64,000 nucleotides of DNA, from positions 1,178,001-1,242,000 of the forward strand of contig NZ_JACIEF010000002.1 of NCBI RefSeq assembly GCF_014196715.1, given 5' to 3'. The notes under the pieces are model-generated. The model ran no database searches and was not told the DNA's origin. It saw only the letters and a list, made by a program, of their open reading frames with translations. Positions 1-9,075 of this stretch are shown in pieces. This DNA is from Pedobacter zeae. GTDB lineage: Bacteria > Bacteroidota > Bacteroidia > Sphingobacteriales > Sphingobacteriaceae. Position 1 is the stretch's first letter. Every line of letters starts with the position of its first letter. A program made the position numbers and the translations under genes.

Positions 1-54
1 CCGTTCGTAATATTCGGAAACAATACCCCGTATTTTTAAAATATAAAAATGGTA

Positions 55-990
55 TTAGCTGCTCAGAAATCTGGCTTTAAAAGCGACCGGGGTTAACTCG
101 GTTTTGTTCTTGAAAAGCTTGTTAAAGGATTGTGGGTATTCGAAGCCCAGTTTATAGGCCACTTCGGCAACAGTCAGATTCGTTGTAGATAAATATTCCT
201 TGGCTTTTTCAATCAGCTTTTCATGGATGTGCTGCTGCCCGCTTTGTCCTGTGATGCTACGCAACATGTCGCTCAGGTAACGGGGCGACAGGTTCAGCCT
301 GGAAGCCAGGTATTCTACCGTCGGCAATCCCGAATGTAGACCCTGTTCGCTGGCGAAATAATCGTCCAGTATTTGTTCCAACTGGCTTAGCAGATCATGG
401 CTGACGGTTTTACGGGTTATAAACTGTCGTTTATAAAAGCGGTTACTATAGTTTAATAGTGTTTCCAGGTGCGATACCACGATGTCCTGGCTAAAATCAT
501 CTATCGGGTTTTCGAGCTCTGTCCTGATGTTTTTAAAGAGGTTAAGAATGATTTCCTTTTCTTTTTCAGAAAGGTGCAATGCCTCGTTGCTCTCGTAACT
601 AAAGAAGCCAAAACGCTTAATGAGTTTGCCTAAAGGATAATTGCGGATAAAATCGGCATGAAACAATAAGGATATACCAAAGTATTCGGTCTCGCGGGAA
701 GTTGCTACCAGTTGCGAAGGGGCCACAAAAGTCATCGTGCCATCGTCGAAATCGTAATAGCTTTGCCCGTAACCAGTACGGCCTTTTGTTTTTTTCTTGT
801 AGGATATGCTGTAAAAGTCGAAGATAAAACTGGAAGGCAACTGCTTTTTATTGACCGCGATTTGAGTGTTATCAAAAAGGCTGACCAACGGGTGAAGAGG
901 TTTTGGCAGCTCCAGTACCTGGTGCAGCTCTATAATTGACGAAAATCGGTATGGAGGTCTTGTATCTTTCTTCACGTCTTGATCATTCAA
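55..990 (-). CDS. AraC-family transcriptional regulator
   Basis: A 311-residue regulator. The last ~100 residues form the double helix-turn-helix DNA-binding domain of the AraC/XylS family, with the typical second-helix signature VAYKLGFEYPQSFNKLFK near residues 274-291. The N-terminal ~190 residues are probably a ligand-sensing cupin-like domain, which is inferred from family layout only. It is the last gene of a minus-strand run after two short-chain dehydrogenases, 30 bases after the nearer one, so it probably controls them. The reading frame has no ATG: the only plausible initiation codon is TTG at 990, and the frame is closed by a stop at 1023-1021 just upstream. A TAAATTTG sequence (988-995) matches the Bacteroidota -7 element but overlaps this start, so it is doubtful as a promoter. 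Confidence 0.88.
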   Translation of the reverse strand: MNDQDVKKDTRPPYRFSSIIELHQVLELPKPLHPLVSLFDNTQIAVNKKQLPSSFIFDFYSISYKKKTKGRTGYGQSYYDFDDGTMTFVAPSQLVATSRETEYFGISLLFHADFIRNYPLGKLIKRFGFFSYESNEALHLSEKEKEIILNLFKNIRTELENPIDDFSQDIVVSHLETLLNYSNRFYKRQFITRKTVSHDLLSQLEQILDDYFASEQGLHSGLPTVEYLASRLNLSPRYLSDMLRSITGQSGQQHIHEKLIEKAKEYLSTTNLTVAEVAYKLGFEYPQSFNKLFKNKTELTPVAFKARFLSS

Positions 991-1020
991 ATTTACGCAA
1001 TGTTTCTTATTTATAAGCGG

Positions 1021-1824
1021 TTATTCCCGCATCAGCCTTAAAAAGTCCTGCTCGCTATTCTTTTGCTTCAGATCGATATAAAAGGCAGCATCATCACCTA
1101 CCACATAACGAAGCCGTAATGTGCCATCGGTCGCCGCCTCATAGATCACATTTGCAACATCAGCGGCAGAAGCCTTCGCTAAATGTGCAGTTCGTGTAAC
1201 ATAGCGGCTCATGAGCAGACTTAACCCGGCATCATAATCCGGAATGGAATTTTGGATCATCTCCATGCCGCTCCTGAAATTGGTTGACACGCTGCCCGGC
1301 TCAATGATTTTTACCGCTATGCCAAGGGGCGCCAATTCATGCGATAGCGCTTCCGAGAAACCTTCTACCGCAAATTTTGAACTATTGTAGAGGCTGGAAA
1401 ATTGCCCGGCGGTAACACCACCAAAAGAAGATATGTTAATGATAACGCCCTGCCGCTGTTTTCGCATAACCGGTAATACTGCTTTAGTAACCATCATCAA
1501 ACCAAAGACGTTTACATCATATTGGTTTTGTATTTGTTTGGCCGTTGCCGATTCAAAAACCCCGATTAATCCATAACCCGCGTTATTGATCAGCACGTCT
1601 ATTTTTCCAAAGCGTTCGGTAGCCTCACTTACAGCCTGGTTAATACTGGCCTGATCTGTTACATCGAGTGGCACAACTAATAGGTTTGGTAATTCAGCCA
1701 AATCTGTTTCCTTTTCCGGAGAGCGCATGGTGGCAACTACGTTCCAGCCACTGCGCTGAAACAGCAGCGCAGTTTCTTTTCCAAAACCCGACGATGCGCC
1801 GGTAATAAAAATAGTGTTTTGCAT
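1021..1824 (-). CDS. Short-chain dehydrogenase/reductase
   Basis: A 267-residue classical SDR, probably an NAD(P)-dependent oxidoreductase of the cytosol; the substrate cannot be read from sequence. The cofactor motif TGASSGFG lies at residues 8-15, NNAGYG at 80-85, the catalytic serine at 132 or 133, and the YNSSK motif gives Tyr146 and Lys150. Ser/Arg-rich SPEK at 35-38 after the second strand suggests NADP preference (inference). It follows a paralogous SDR with 4 bases between them and shares the RSPEKET segment with it, so the two arose by tandem duplication and are probably co-transcribed. An AraC regulator gene follows. Function as a generic SDR is secure; physiological role unknown. 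Confidence 0.92.
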   Translation of the reverse strand: MQNTIFITGASSGFGKETALLFQRSGWNVVATMRSPEKETDLAELPNLLVVPLDVTDQASINQAVSEATERFGKIDVLINNAGYGLIGVFESATAKQIQNQYDVNVFGLMMVTKAVLPVMRKQRQGVIINISSFGGVTAGQFSSLYNSSKFAVEGFSEALSHELAPLGIAVKIIEPGSVSTNFRSGMEMIQNSIPDYDAGLSLLMSRYVTRTAHLAKASAADVANVIYEAATDGTLRLRYVVGDDAAFYIDLKQKNSEQDFLRLMRE

Positions 1825-1828
1825 ACCT

Positions 1829-2629
1829 TTATTGCCCTAAAAATGTTTGTGCCATAAACTGGCGGAATGCTTCGTCGCCCAGCGCTAAGCGTTGCTGATA
1901 AATGGCTTTGGCATCATCGCCGGCAAGGTAGCGCAGCTGATCCTTTCCGTCAGTTGCCGCTTCATAAACCACTTCGGCAATCTTTTCAGCCGGTGTGAAG
2001 GTAACGTCATCCACGTTGGCGAAAAAGCGGTTAAACAGCTCATCGTAAGCCGGGTGGAAAGCTTTGTCATAAGAACGATCCATAAAGTTGGTTGCAATAG
2101 CACCCGGCTCAATTACTTTTATGCCCACGTTAATACTCTTAAGTTCGTAGGCCATGCTTTCGCTCCAGCCTTCCAGTGCCCACTTGGTGGCATGGTAGAG
2201 GGAAGAAAAAGGAAAGCCGATCAGTCCGCCCAGTGAGGTGGTGGTGATAAAAAGACCCTTGCCTCTGGTTCGGAAATATGGAATAAATGCCTTGGTTACG
2301 CGAATAACCCCCAGGAGATTGGTATTGATCTGTCGCAATAACTGATCTTCTGAAATGGCTTCCAATGCTCCGGATAAACCATAACCTGCGTTGTTGAATA
2401 CCACATCAAGCTCAAACGCTTCGGATACCTTATCTGCAACTGCATTGATCTGTTGGGGGTCTGTCACATCGAGGGCTAACAGGGTAACATTGGGTAACTG
2501 ACTTAATTCAGTCTCCTTTTCCGGGCTTCGCATAGTGGCAATCACCTGCCAGCCTTTATTATGAAATAATTTAGCGGTAGCCTTACCTAAACCGGAAGAT
2601 GCGCCGGTAATAAAAATTGTCTTACTCAT
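1829..2629 (-). CDS. Short-chain dehydrogenase/reductase (paralogue)
   Basis: A 266-residue SDR starting at the ATG complementary to 2627-2629. The frame stays open upstream to 2776, but that extension is not conserved-looking and the glycine-rich motif TGASSGLG normally sits a few residues from the N-terminus, as it does here at residues 8-15. NNAGYG is at 79-84, the catalytic serine at 132 and the YHATK motif gives Tyr145 and Lys149. It is the first gene of a probable three-gene unit (this SDR, a second SDR, an AraC regulator). It shares strong similarity in the N-terminal third with its neighbour, so tandem duplication followed by divergence is likely. The substrate is unknown. Confidence 0.9.
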   Translation of the reverse strand: MSKTIFITGASSGLGKATAKLFHNKGWQVIATMRSPEKETELSQLPNVTLLALDVTDPQQINAVADKVSEAFELDVVFNNAGYGLSGALEAISEDQLLRQINTNLLGVIRVTKAFIPYFRTRGKGLFITTTSLGGLIGFPFSSLYHATKWALEGWSESMAYELKSINVGIKVIEPGAIATNFMDRSYDKAFHPAYDELFNRFFANVDDVTFTPAEKIAEVVYEAATDGKDQLRYLAGDDAKAIYQQRLALGDEAFRQFMAQTFLGQ

Positions 2630-2849
2630 TTTACTGCTGTATTTGATAACACAAAGTTCAGCAGCAGGCCTGTGCCAATTGTAGCCGTATTGAGTTTGAT
2701 TGTATCCTAAAATACGTGCTGAACAAAATCCAGGCAGGTAACAGCCATTTGTTCTTCCTGCTTGTTGGGAGTGCACCTGGTATTAAAGCAAGTCGGTTTT
2801 TCCGCCTGTTAGTCTTGTCCGGTACGGGTTTATAAACCGCTCTCTGCGG

Positions 2850-3638
2850 TTAGCGACTGCCTGAAAACCGGCTGGGCGGATAGCCGTAATGCTTTTTAAA
2901 GGCAAAAGAGAAATGAGATAAATCCTCAAAACCTGCATCCAGGTAAACTTCTGAAGGTTTTCGGCCTTGTTCCGCCAGTTGGTAATGCGCCAGCTCCAGG
3001 CGCTTTTGTGTAAGCCAGCGGCTAGGTGTTTGGTGAAATACCTGCTTAAAATCTTTTTTGAAGGTAGTTAGGCTTCTGCCGGTCAAGTAGCCGAATTTTT
3101 CTAAAGGCAGGTTGTATCTGAAGTTCTGTTCCATGAACTGCGCCAGGTCAAGTTTACCAGGCACATCGAAATATCCCAGCAGCCCGTCTGCAGCAGGTTT
3201 AACAGTACGCAGTACACGGATCGCCTCCTCTACTTTAAAGGCGGCGATATCAGCAGGCAGTGCATCAGTCAGTTCAAAATAAGGTGTTAAAGAATTAAAC
3301 AGGCTTTTCAGTAACGGGTGATCGATAAACGCTACCGGCTCATGGTTACGCGGGGCCAATGGTTGTATGTGCTCATAGTACCGTTGTAACCGGTCTTTAC
3401 GGAAAATGACAGATATCACTACGCAGGGTTCGCCGTTCAAGGGCAATTTACTCATTCGTGCCAATTGGTCGCGCGGGAACAGTACCGTATCACCGGCTAA
3501 GAAGCGAAAGCTGCGGTCTGCAGCCATGATTCTCATTTCGCCCGATATCACGCGAATCAACGCCGGCTGCGACAGCGTCAGTTCACGGCTGTAATGCACT
3601 TCCTTCTTACAAGAAATAAAAACTTCAGCAATTTCCAT
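2850..3638 (-). CDS. AraC-family transcriptional regulator
   Basis: A 262-residue regulator. Residues ~165-262 form the AraC-type DNA-binding domain, with the second helix-turn-helix in the segment VYLDAGFEDLSHFSFAFKK. The N-terminal half contains a short cupin-like strand pattern (RVISGEMRIM, then FLAGDTVLFPRDQLA) that in this family binds a small effector. It starts 10 bases after the stop of an extended SDR gene on the same strand, so the pair is one transcript and the regulator probably controls that reductase. A pair of 15-base direct repeats upstream of the operon (4737-4774) is a candidate binding site. Confidence 0.9.
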   Translation of the reverse strand: MEIAEVFISCKKEVHYSRELTLSQPALIRVISGEMRIMAADRSFRFLAGDTVLFPRDQLARMSKLPLNGEPCVVISVIFRKDRLQRYYEHIQPLAPRNHEPVAFIDHPLLKSLFNSLTPYFELTDALPADIAAFKVEEAIRVLRTVKPAADGLLGYFDVPGKLDLAQFMEQNFRYNLPLEKFGYLTGRSLTTFKKDFKQVFHQTPSRWLTQKRLELAHYQLAEQGRKPSEVYLDAGFEDLSHFSFAFKKHYGYPPSRFSGSR

Positions 3639-3648
3639 AACCCTGCAA

Positions 3649-4689
3649 TTATAACAAATTTAAACGTATCAGGCTTTTGGCAGAAGCAACGATGGCCTCT
3701 TCTGCAGTGCGGGGCGACCAACCCAGCAGATTGATGGCTTTGGCACTGGTCAGGTTCATCGGAATGCCCAGTAAAGGTACCATGCTTTTTACCATCGGAT
3801 CTTTTAGTGCCGCAATGCGCAACAGGATATTGGGCAGCTGATTAGCCTTTACTTTTTTAGCTTTATCGCCCAGGTTGGCTTTCAGGATCTTTGCCACCTC
3901 TCTCAGCCAGATACTTTCGCCACCGGTAGCAATAAAACGTTCGCCCTTCGCTTTCGGATCAATCATGGCTTTCAGGTGCAAATCAGCTACATCCCGAACG
4001 TCGACGAAACAGGCATTAATCCTTGGGCATCCCGCCATTTTACCGGTGAGCAGATTTTTGACCAGGTAAATGGAATGGGAGTAATCGGGGCCCAATACCG
4101 GTCCCATTACTGCTGCGGGGTTCACCACCGACAGTTCCAGGCTGCCCCCTTCGCGCGCTATAAATTCCCAGGCAGCTTGCTCCGCTAATGTTTTTGATTT
4201 TTGATAAGCGGGCGCGTGGGTGGTATCTGTCCAGTCCGTTTCATCATAAGGTGCTGTTTGTTTGGGGTGCCCGTATACAATCGCTCCAATCGCCGAGGTG
4301 AGCACAACCCGCAATACACCTGCATCCCTCGAGGCACGCAATACCCGCAGTACGCCATCCCTCGCAGGAATGATCATTTCATCCTCATGCTTGAAGTTTA
4401 GCTTAGGTGTTGGCGAAGCTACATGAAGTACATAAGTACAATCTTTAACTGCCTTATCCCAATTCGCATCGCCAGACAGATCTGTTTGTATAAACATCAG
4501 CCGTTCGCCCGCTTCAACACCGGCCTCATGCAGCATCGATCTTACGGTTGTTTCCCGGTTGAGATCCCGTAGGGTGGTTCTAACCCGGTAACCGGCAGTT
4601 AATAATTGCAGGATACAATGCACGGCAATAAAGCCCGCGCCACCTGTCACCAGTACTAATTTGTCAGCATTTAAATCTGTGTTCATCAT
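3649..4689 (-). CDS. Extended SDR, dihydroflavonol-4-reductase-like
   Basis: A 346-residue NAD(P)-dependent epimerase/dehydratase-type protein of the extended SDR family. The Rossmann motif VTGGAGFIA is at residues 14-22, the central T-S pair at 131-132 and the catalytic YQKSK gives Tyr162 and Lys166. The segment VLHVASPTP around 88-96 is typical of the dihydroflavonol reductase/cinnamoyl-CoA reductase branch, which reduces carbonyl groups of varied aldehydes and ketones; the bacterial substrate is not predictable. The start could be the first or second ATG (4689 or 4686). It heads a two-gene operon with an AraC regulator immediately downstream. Confidence 0.9.
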   Translation of the reverse strand: MMNTDLNADKLVLVTGGAGFIAVHCILQLLTAGYRVRTTLRDLNRETTVRSMLHEAGVEAGERLMFIQTDLSGDANWDKAVKDCTYVLHVASPTPKLNFKHEDEMIIPARDGVLRVLRASRDAGVLRVVLTSAIGAIVYGHPKQTAPYDETDWTDTTHAPAYQKSKTLAEQAAWEFIAREGGSLELSVVNPAAVMGPVLGPDYSHSIYLVKNLLTGKMAGCPRINACFVDVRDVADLHLKAMIDPKAKGERFIATGGESIWLREVAKILKANLGDKAKKVKANQLPNILLRIAALKDPMVKSMVPLLGIPMNLTSAKAINLLGWSPRTAEEAIVASAKSLIRLNLL

Positions 4690-4736
4690 CTAATGTTTTT
4701 GATGACCCAAAATTCAGTATAAAGTAAGCAGGCTGT

Positions 4737-4774
4737 TTTGTTTAAAAGGCGTAATATACTTTGTTTAAAAGGCG
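4737..4774. promoter_or_regulatory. 15-base direct repeats upstream of the SDR/AraC operon
   Basis: TTTGTTTAAAAGGCG occurs exactly twice, at 4737-4751 and 4760-4774, a period of 23 bases (about two helical turns). It lies 48-85 bases upstream of the minus-strand ATG at 4689. AraC-family proteins commonly bind two direct-repeat sites one or two turns apart, and the operon encodes an AraC protein, so this is a candidate operator. No binding evidence exists here; the link is inference. Confidence 0.45.
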
Positions 4775-5120
4775 GGCATTTAGATTTGGCGAATCAGTTT
4801 GATGAGTTTAGTCGGTTGTTAAAAGGGGGGGGCGTAGCAGTATTATCCCTGATGTTGCCGGCTATAATGTTTACAGACGGTAATACATTCCTTACCCCTG
4901 GGTTTGCGGCAATTCTCCCGGAATTCATGTAGAATAATGTTTCCCATCCCTTTCTCATGCACTTTCTATTAAATAGATTACACTTTTCGGCGTAAAACTG
5001 AATTAACTGAACAGGCACTGCTGTAAGTAAATGGCTAAAATGGTTGCATGTATTATTATAGCCATGTAATAGTAGGCAGACTATATTTAGTCTATTGTTC
5101 TATTAAAAAAAGAAAAACAT
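4775..5120. other. Intergenic stretch upstream of the 1291-residue protein
   Basis: This divergent gap holds no convincing gene. A perfect small palindrome AGACTATATTTAGTCT (5078-5093) sits 28 bases upstream of the next ATG and includes TATATTTA, one base off the Bacteroidota -7 consensus TAnnTTTG. It may be an operator or promoter of the downstream gene. Directly before the ATG there is an A-rich tract, the usual weak ribosome-binding region of this phylum. Confidence 0.35.
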
Positions 5121-8100
5121 ATGTCCAACACAAACCAATCCTCCCAAAGTGGACCTCAACTGATGACCGGCGTGCCGTTCTACTTCCAGACCGCTATCAG
5201 CGGAAGTCCCAACAATGCCTATCCAAAATCAGTGATGTCCCGCAGAAATGGTATCATTATAGATGACTGGTCGCCAGGCAGCCCAGAACAGATGTGGCAA
5301 CTCAATGCTGATGGGAGCATCAGTCCCTGGCAGACAACATCACAGGTGCTGACTGCTCAGAGTACCAGTCCCACCAGTTGCGTTCAGATCACGCTCGAAG
5401 CTTATGATGGTAGCCAGGCCTTAAGCGCGGCCCAGATCTGGACCATGCAAAACAACCACTTTTCTGTTGACATGGGTGGAAGTATCGGCACGGTTTATCT
5501 GAATCTTTACAATGCTGATCTTTCGCCGGGCACAATGGTTATCACTTATGAGACTTCAGATGGGGATAATGAGAAATGGTTCCTGTTCCCGGCAACTGAT
5601 AGCCAGCAAGCCAGCAACAATTTCTATATTCAGACGGGCATGAGCGGAGAAGTAAACGGACAGGCTAATCCCTATGTGCTTAGCGTCAACAGCGATAATG
5701 CTGTTGTGATTGAACAGCTTGCACCGGGGAGCGGCAGCCAGATATGGACAATAAACCCAAATGGAACCATAACTCCAATTGGGAACTATCAGGTCGTTCT
5801 GACCGCAAATAGTTCTGGAAGCGGACAGGTAACGTTGGAAACCTTTAATAGTGCCACCCAGACCCCCAGTCCCGCCCAAACATGGAACTATAGCAACAAT
5901 CAGTTTTGGGTAGACCTAGACAGCCCGGTTGTTGGGATAGTGTATCTTAATGTCGATGGTGGCAATCAGACTTCCGGAGCTGAGGTGGTCACCTATGAGC
6001 AAACTTCAGGTAATAATGAAATCTGGTATACCATCCCTGCATCGCCCATCATGATGGGAGAATGGTTTTACCTGAAAACAAATATGCCCAATAGTGCCGG
6101 CGACCATAGCGTCTACGTGATGACTGTTTCGGATACAAACATATCAGCAGGAACACCTGTGGTAATACAACCGCTGAATCCCGGATCGCCGACACAGCTC
6201 TGGAGGATGCAAGGCGATGGAGTTATCGTCAATTCGCTGAATCCAGGTCTTGCACTTGCATCCACACCTGACGATCACAACGTCACGCTCGAGGCCACAG
6301 GGGGGAGTTATTGGGTACAATGGTTTTTGATGAGCAATGGTATGCTTGCTACAGGTTCGTCTGGGGATAACTTTTACCTCAATGTTCAGGGAGGGGGCAA
6401 TGCAACGGCAGGCCAGAACCTGATCACTTATGGCTTTAGCACAGCATCCAATGAACTTTGGACCGCGCTGCCATACGAGCCCGAAGGGCTTTATTTTACG
6501 ATTCGCAATGCAGCTTACGCCCAAAGCGGGCCAATGAGCAACTTGCTGTCACTTACGCCCGGAGGTGTGGCAACTCTTGCGCCCCCATCTGGAGGTCTGG
6601 TTACCCCTACAGGATACGCGGCACTGTTTCAGTTATGGCGTAAGACCACTGATGGTCATATCCTGAGCGCAACGAATCCCGGCATGGTCCTGACCGCCAC
6701 TGAGGGGGCAAGCAGCCTGACCATCGCCCCGCTTGATCCAACCAACGATAAACAGCTTTGGACTACAAATTATTCCCAGCTTGAAAGCATAAAAGGCCCG
6801 TTAAAGAAAGCCGTGGCAGGAACAATTGAGAACCTGCATTATAAGCAGATACTTTGCGGTAATGTGCTGCAGAACCCTCCGTCATCAGGAAGCTCATACC
6901 CCAACGATGCACTCTGGGCTATCGTCCCGCACGGCATGCCTTTTTCAGAACCGACTACAATCCGGAATGCAGGTAATGGGCAAGCTGGACTTTTCTTGTC
7001 ATTGCCCGATTCCTATGAAAAGGATGGTATCTATCCAGTCACCGTAGGCGCTATTTCCAGCGATGCTGACCTAACGATGTGGCAGTATGAATACCCGGGC
7101 TACATGGTGAGTGCCCTTGATCCGGGAATCGTACTCTCACTCGAAATCGATCCCTCCGGTACCCCACAGAATCCAAAATATCTCAACAGCGTTGTTACCT
7201 ACATGAAGGATCCAGGGGGCAAGCTTTTCCAACTGTGGACGATCAGTGATGAAGGACTGATCATAAACCAGTATAATGGGAAGGCACTAACCATCGCAGC
7301 GGCCTCACCGGGCGCAGCGATTACTACTGAAGGTGTATCGGGCGACACAGCTACCGCATTGCAGGTATGGGATTTTTCACCGGGTAAGGCCTTGCAAACA
7401 GTTCTTGCACAGCCAAGCTGGGCTTATCCAACTTTCACCGGAAGTGAGGCAACAGCATATTCAGATATCTGCAGCCAGCTTAACCAAAGTGATATCCGGT
7501 CTCAGTACATCAATCTGGCTGCCCCCGTTGGTGGCTTCCAATCGCAGATCAGCGTGATACTGACCGGTTACGCCAGTGGTCATACTGCCCTGCCGGCAGG
7601 AACGGCAATCGGCGACTTTATATCAGTGGCCCAGCAATTGAGCAAAGAATTTACGGCAGTATCCGCGGTACAGGCGCTTTTCGGACAGGCGACGACATTA
7701 TATCTTTCTCTCAGTCAAGCGCAGTCAATGACGCTTTCTGAACTGATCACTGCGTGTGAACTGACCACCGGCATCAGTGCGAAAGTGACCCCACCCAAAA
7801 AGAAGAACGGCTGGTTCGGCCCCCTCCTGGAGGGGGTGCTGTACACGGTGATGAACGTTGCCGGTACTTTTGTTGCTGACCCCGCGGCAGGAACAGAGGC
7901 ATCGTTGTTTGTCAAATTCATGAAAAACGGCCTTCCTTGCTTCGCCAATATTATGGCAACGGGTTATTCTACCTATCAGGGCAGCCAGCAGACCTCCTCT
8001 TATGTAGCTTATGAGGCACAGAAGATCCAGCAGGATTTCTACAATTATGAAATGACAGTTGCCCAATTGCAACAGATGCTACTGCAGGAGTTTGAGGCAC

Positions 8101-8996
8101 TGGGGACAGCACTCGGCAATATTGAGACCTTTATCCTTTCAGACTGGGGAAAGACACAGGCGGTATATGAAATGAGCAACCGTATCGGCGATATGTCTTC
8201 TCTTTTCTGGCCTTCCACGATGACAGCCAGGGACGTTCAGCAGATGCTGCTCCCCTATACGGTAGAAGTGCTGAAGACACTGCTTCCTGCCAACGCAAGC
8301 TATCACATCAGTGCTACCATGCATACTAATTACCAGAACCGCCAGGGGGAGGGTTGGCACAATGGGAATTACTTCACCGAAAACCAGGATGGGACGGAGA
8401 ACATGTATTCCACCAACGTCAGCCAGCAGGTAATGAACCAGCTCTGGGCATGTGGCACCAAAGCGATAAGTTTCTATCGTGGACTGAACGGATGGCATCT
8501 TCCCTACAGCTATCAGGATATGCTGATAACAGGTAAATCTGGCGTCCCGGCCGGCGCGAGTGCACTGGTCACAGTGGAGAACTTTACCAATGTCGAACTT
8601 GTCCTAACCTTAACCCTGTCGTCCCTGGTGGGAGAAGGAAGTTATTTTGATTACCCGTTTAAATATACTCCTCAAACTTATAATATCAGCGCATACCGGG
8701 CCCTGCAGTTTGCGGGTGCATCCTGGGTATACCATACTGACTCGAACGGTGAGGACACCCCATATGCCCTTGCAGCACCAAACCTCGGGCCGGGCATAAC
8801 GATCACGGATTCGCAGGGCGGAAATGTGATGAATGTAGAGGTATTCAATACTTACCAGAGCTGGACGCCAAACACCTCGATACCTGCTATCCTATCCTAC
8901 AAGAATCAGTACAATTATGCCCCATACCAGACTATAATCAACCAGACCATCGCCCCTGATGGTATGATACTTGTAACGATTACGGTGACTTGCTAG
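5121..8996 (+). CDS. Giant Q-x-W repeat (ricin-type beta-trefoil) protein, possible lectin-toxin
   Basis: A 1291-residue protein. The first ~760 residues contain at least a dozen Q-x-W-like motifs (QMW 57-59, then QIW, QLWRMQGDG, QLWRKTTDG, QLWTISDEG, QVW), spaced roughly 45-50 residues and each followed by an x-D/N-G-x-I turn. This is the hallmark of ricin-B-type beta-trefoil carbohydrate-binding units, and three such units make one trefoil, so four or five domains are likely. Residues ~770-1060 look helical and contain a hydrophobic stretch (GPLLEGVLYTVMNVAGTFVA); residues ~1060-1291 look beta-rich. The last part is unrecognised. There is no signal peptide and no type IX sorting domain. Lectin modules on a helical pore-like region recall insecticidal or fruiting-body-type toxins, but that is inference. 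It is monocistronic, with a terminator following. Confidence 0.75.
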   Translation: MSNTNQSSQSGPQLMTGVPFYFQTAISGSPNNAYPKSVMSRRNGIIIDDWSPGSPEQMWQLNADGSISPWQTTSQVLTAQSTSPTSCVQITLEAYDGSQALSAAQIWTMQNNHFSVDMGGSIGTVYLNLYNADLSPGTMVITYETSDGDNEKWFLFPATDSQQASNNFYIQTGMSGEVNGQANPYVLSVNSDNAVVIEQLAPGSGSQIWTINPNGTITPIGNYQVVLTANSSGSGQVTLETFNSATQTPSPAQTWNYSNNQFWVDLDSPVVGIVYLNVDGGNQTSGAEVVTYEQTSGNNEIWYTIPASPIMMGEWFYLKTNMPNSAGDHSVYVMTVSDTNISAGTPVVIQPLNPGSPTQLWRMQGDGVIVNSLNPGLALASTPDDHNVTLEATGGSYWVQWFLMSNGMLATGSSGDNFYLNVQGGGNATAGQNLITYGFSTASNELWTALPYEPEGLYFTIRNAAYAQSGPMSNLLSLTPGGVATLAPPSGGLVTPTGYAALFQLWRKTTDGHILSATNPGMVLTATEGASSLTIAPLDPTNDKQLWTTNYSQLESIKGPLKKAVAGTIENLHYKQILCGNVLQNPPSSGSSYPNDALWAIVPHGMPFSEPTTIRNAGNGQAGLFLSLPDSYEKDGIYPVTVGAISSDADLTMWQYEYPGYMVSALDPGIVLSLEIDPSGTPQNPKYLNSVVTYMKDPGGKLFQLWTISDEGLIINQYNGKALTIAAASPGAAITTEGVSGDTATALQVWDFSPGKALQTVLAQPSWAYPTFTGSEATAYSDICSQLNQSDIRSQYINLAAPVGGFQSQISVILTGYASGHTALPAGTAIGDFISVAQQLSKEFTAVSAVQALFGQATTLYLSLSQAQSMTLSELITACELTTGISAKVTPPKKKNGWFGPLLEGVLYTVMNVAGTFVADPAAGTEASLFVKFMKNGLPCFANIMATGYSTYQGSQQTSSYVAYEAQKIQQDFYNYEMTVAQLQQMLLQEFEALGTALGNIETFILSDWGKTQAVYEMSNRIGDMSSLFWPSTMTARDVQQMLLPYTVEVLKTLLPANASYHISATMHTNYQNRQGEGWHNGNYFTENQDGTENMYSTNVSQQVMNQLWACGTKAISFYRGLNGWHLPYSYQDMLITGKSGVPAGASALVTVENFTNVELVLTLTLSSLVGEGSYFDYPFKYTPQTYNISAYRALQFAGASWVYHTDSNGEDTPYALAAPNLGPGITITDSQGGNVMNVEVFNTYQSWTPNTSIPAILSYKNQYNYAPYQTIINQTIAPDGMILVTITVTC

Positions 8997-9033
8997 TTAA
9001 TTCCTGCTTAACTGAAAGCCGACTAAAAAGGTG

Positions 9034-9074
9034 GAAAAAACACAGCCGTTGCTCTGAAAACAGCGGCTGTTTTT
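9034..9074 (+). terminator. Rho-independent terminator
   Basis: The arm ACAGCCG (9042-9048) pairs with CGGCTGT (9064-9070) and is followed by a T-run (TTTTT from 9070), with A residues before the stem. It lies about 40 bases after the stop of the 1291-residue protein and probably ends its transcript. Confidence 0.8.
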
Positions 9075-9075
9075 A

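Noticed and set aside
1829-2776. Longer 315-residue SDR starting at 2776
   Set aside because: The extra 49 residues are not SDR-like and the glycine motif would be displaced; the ATG at 2629 fits the family.
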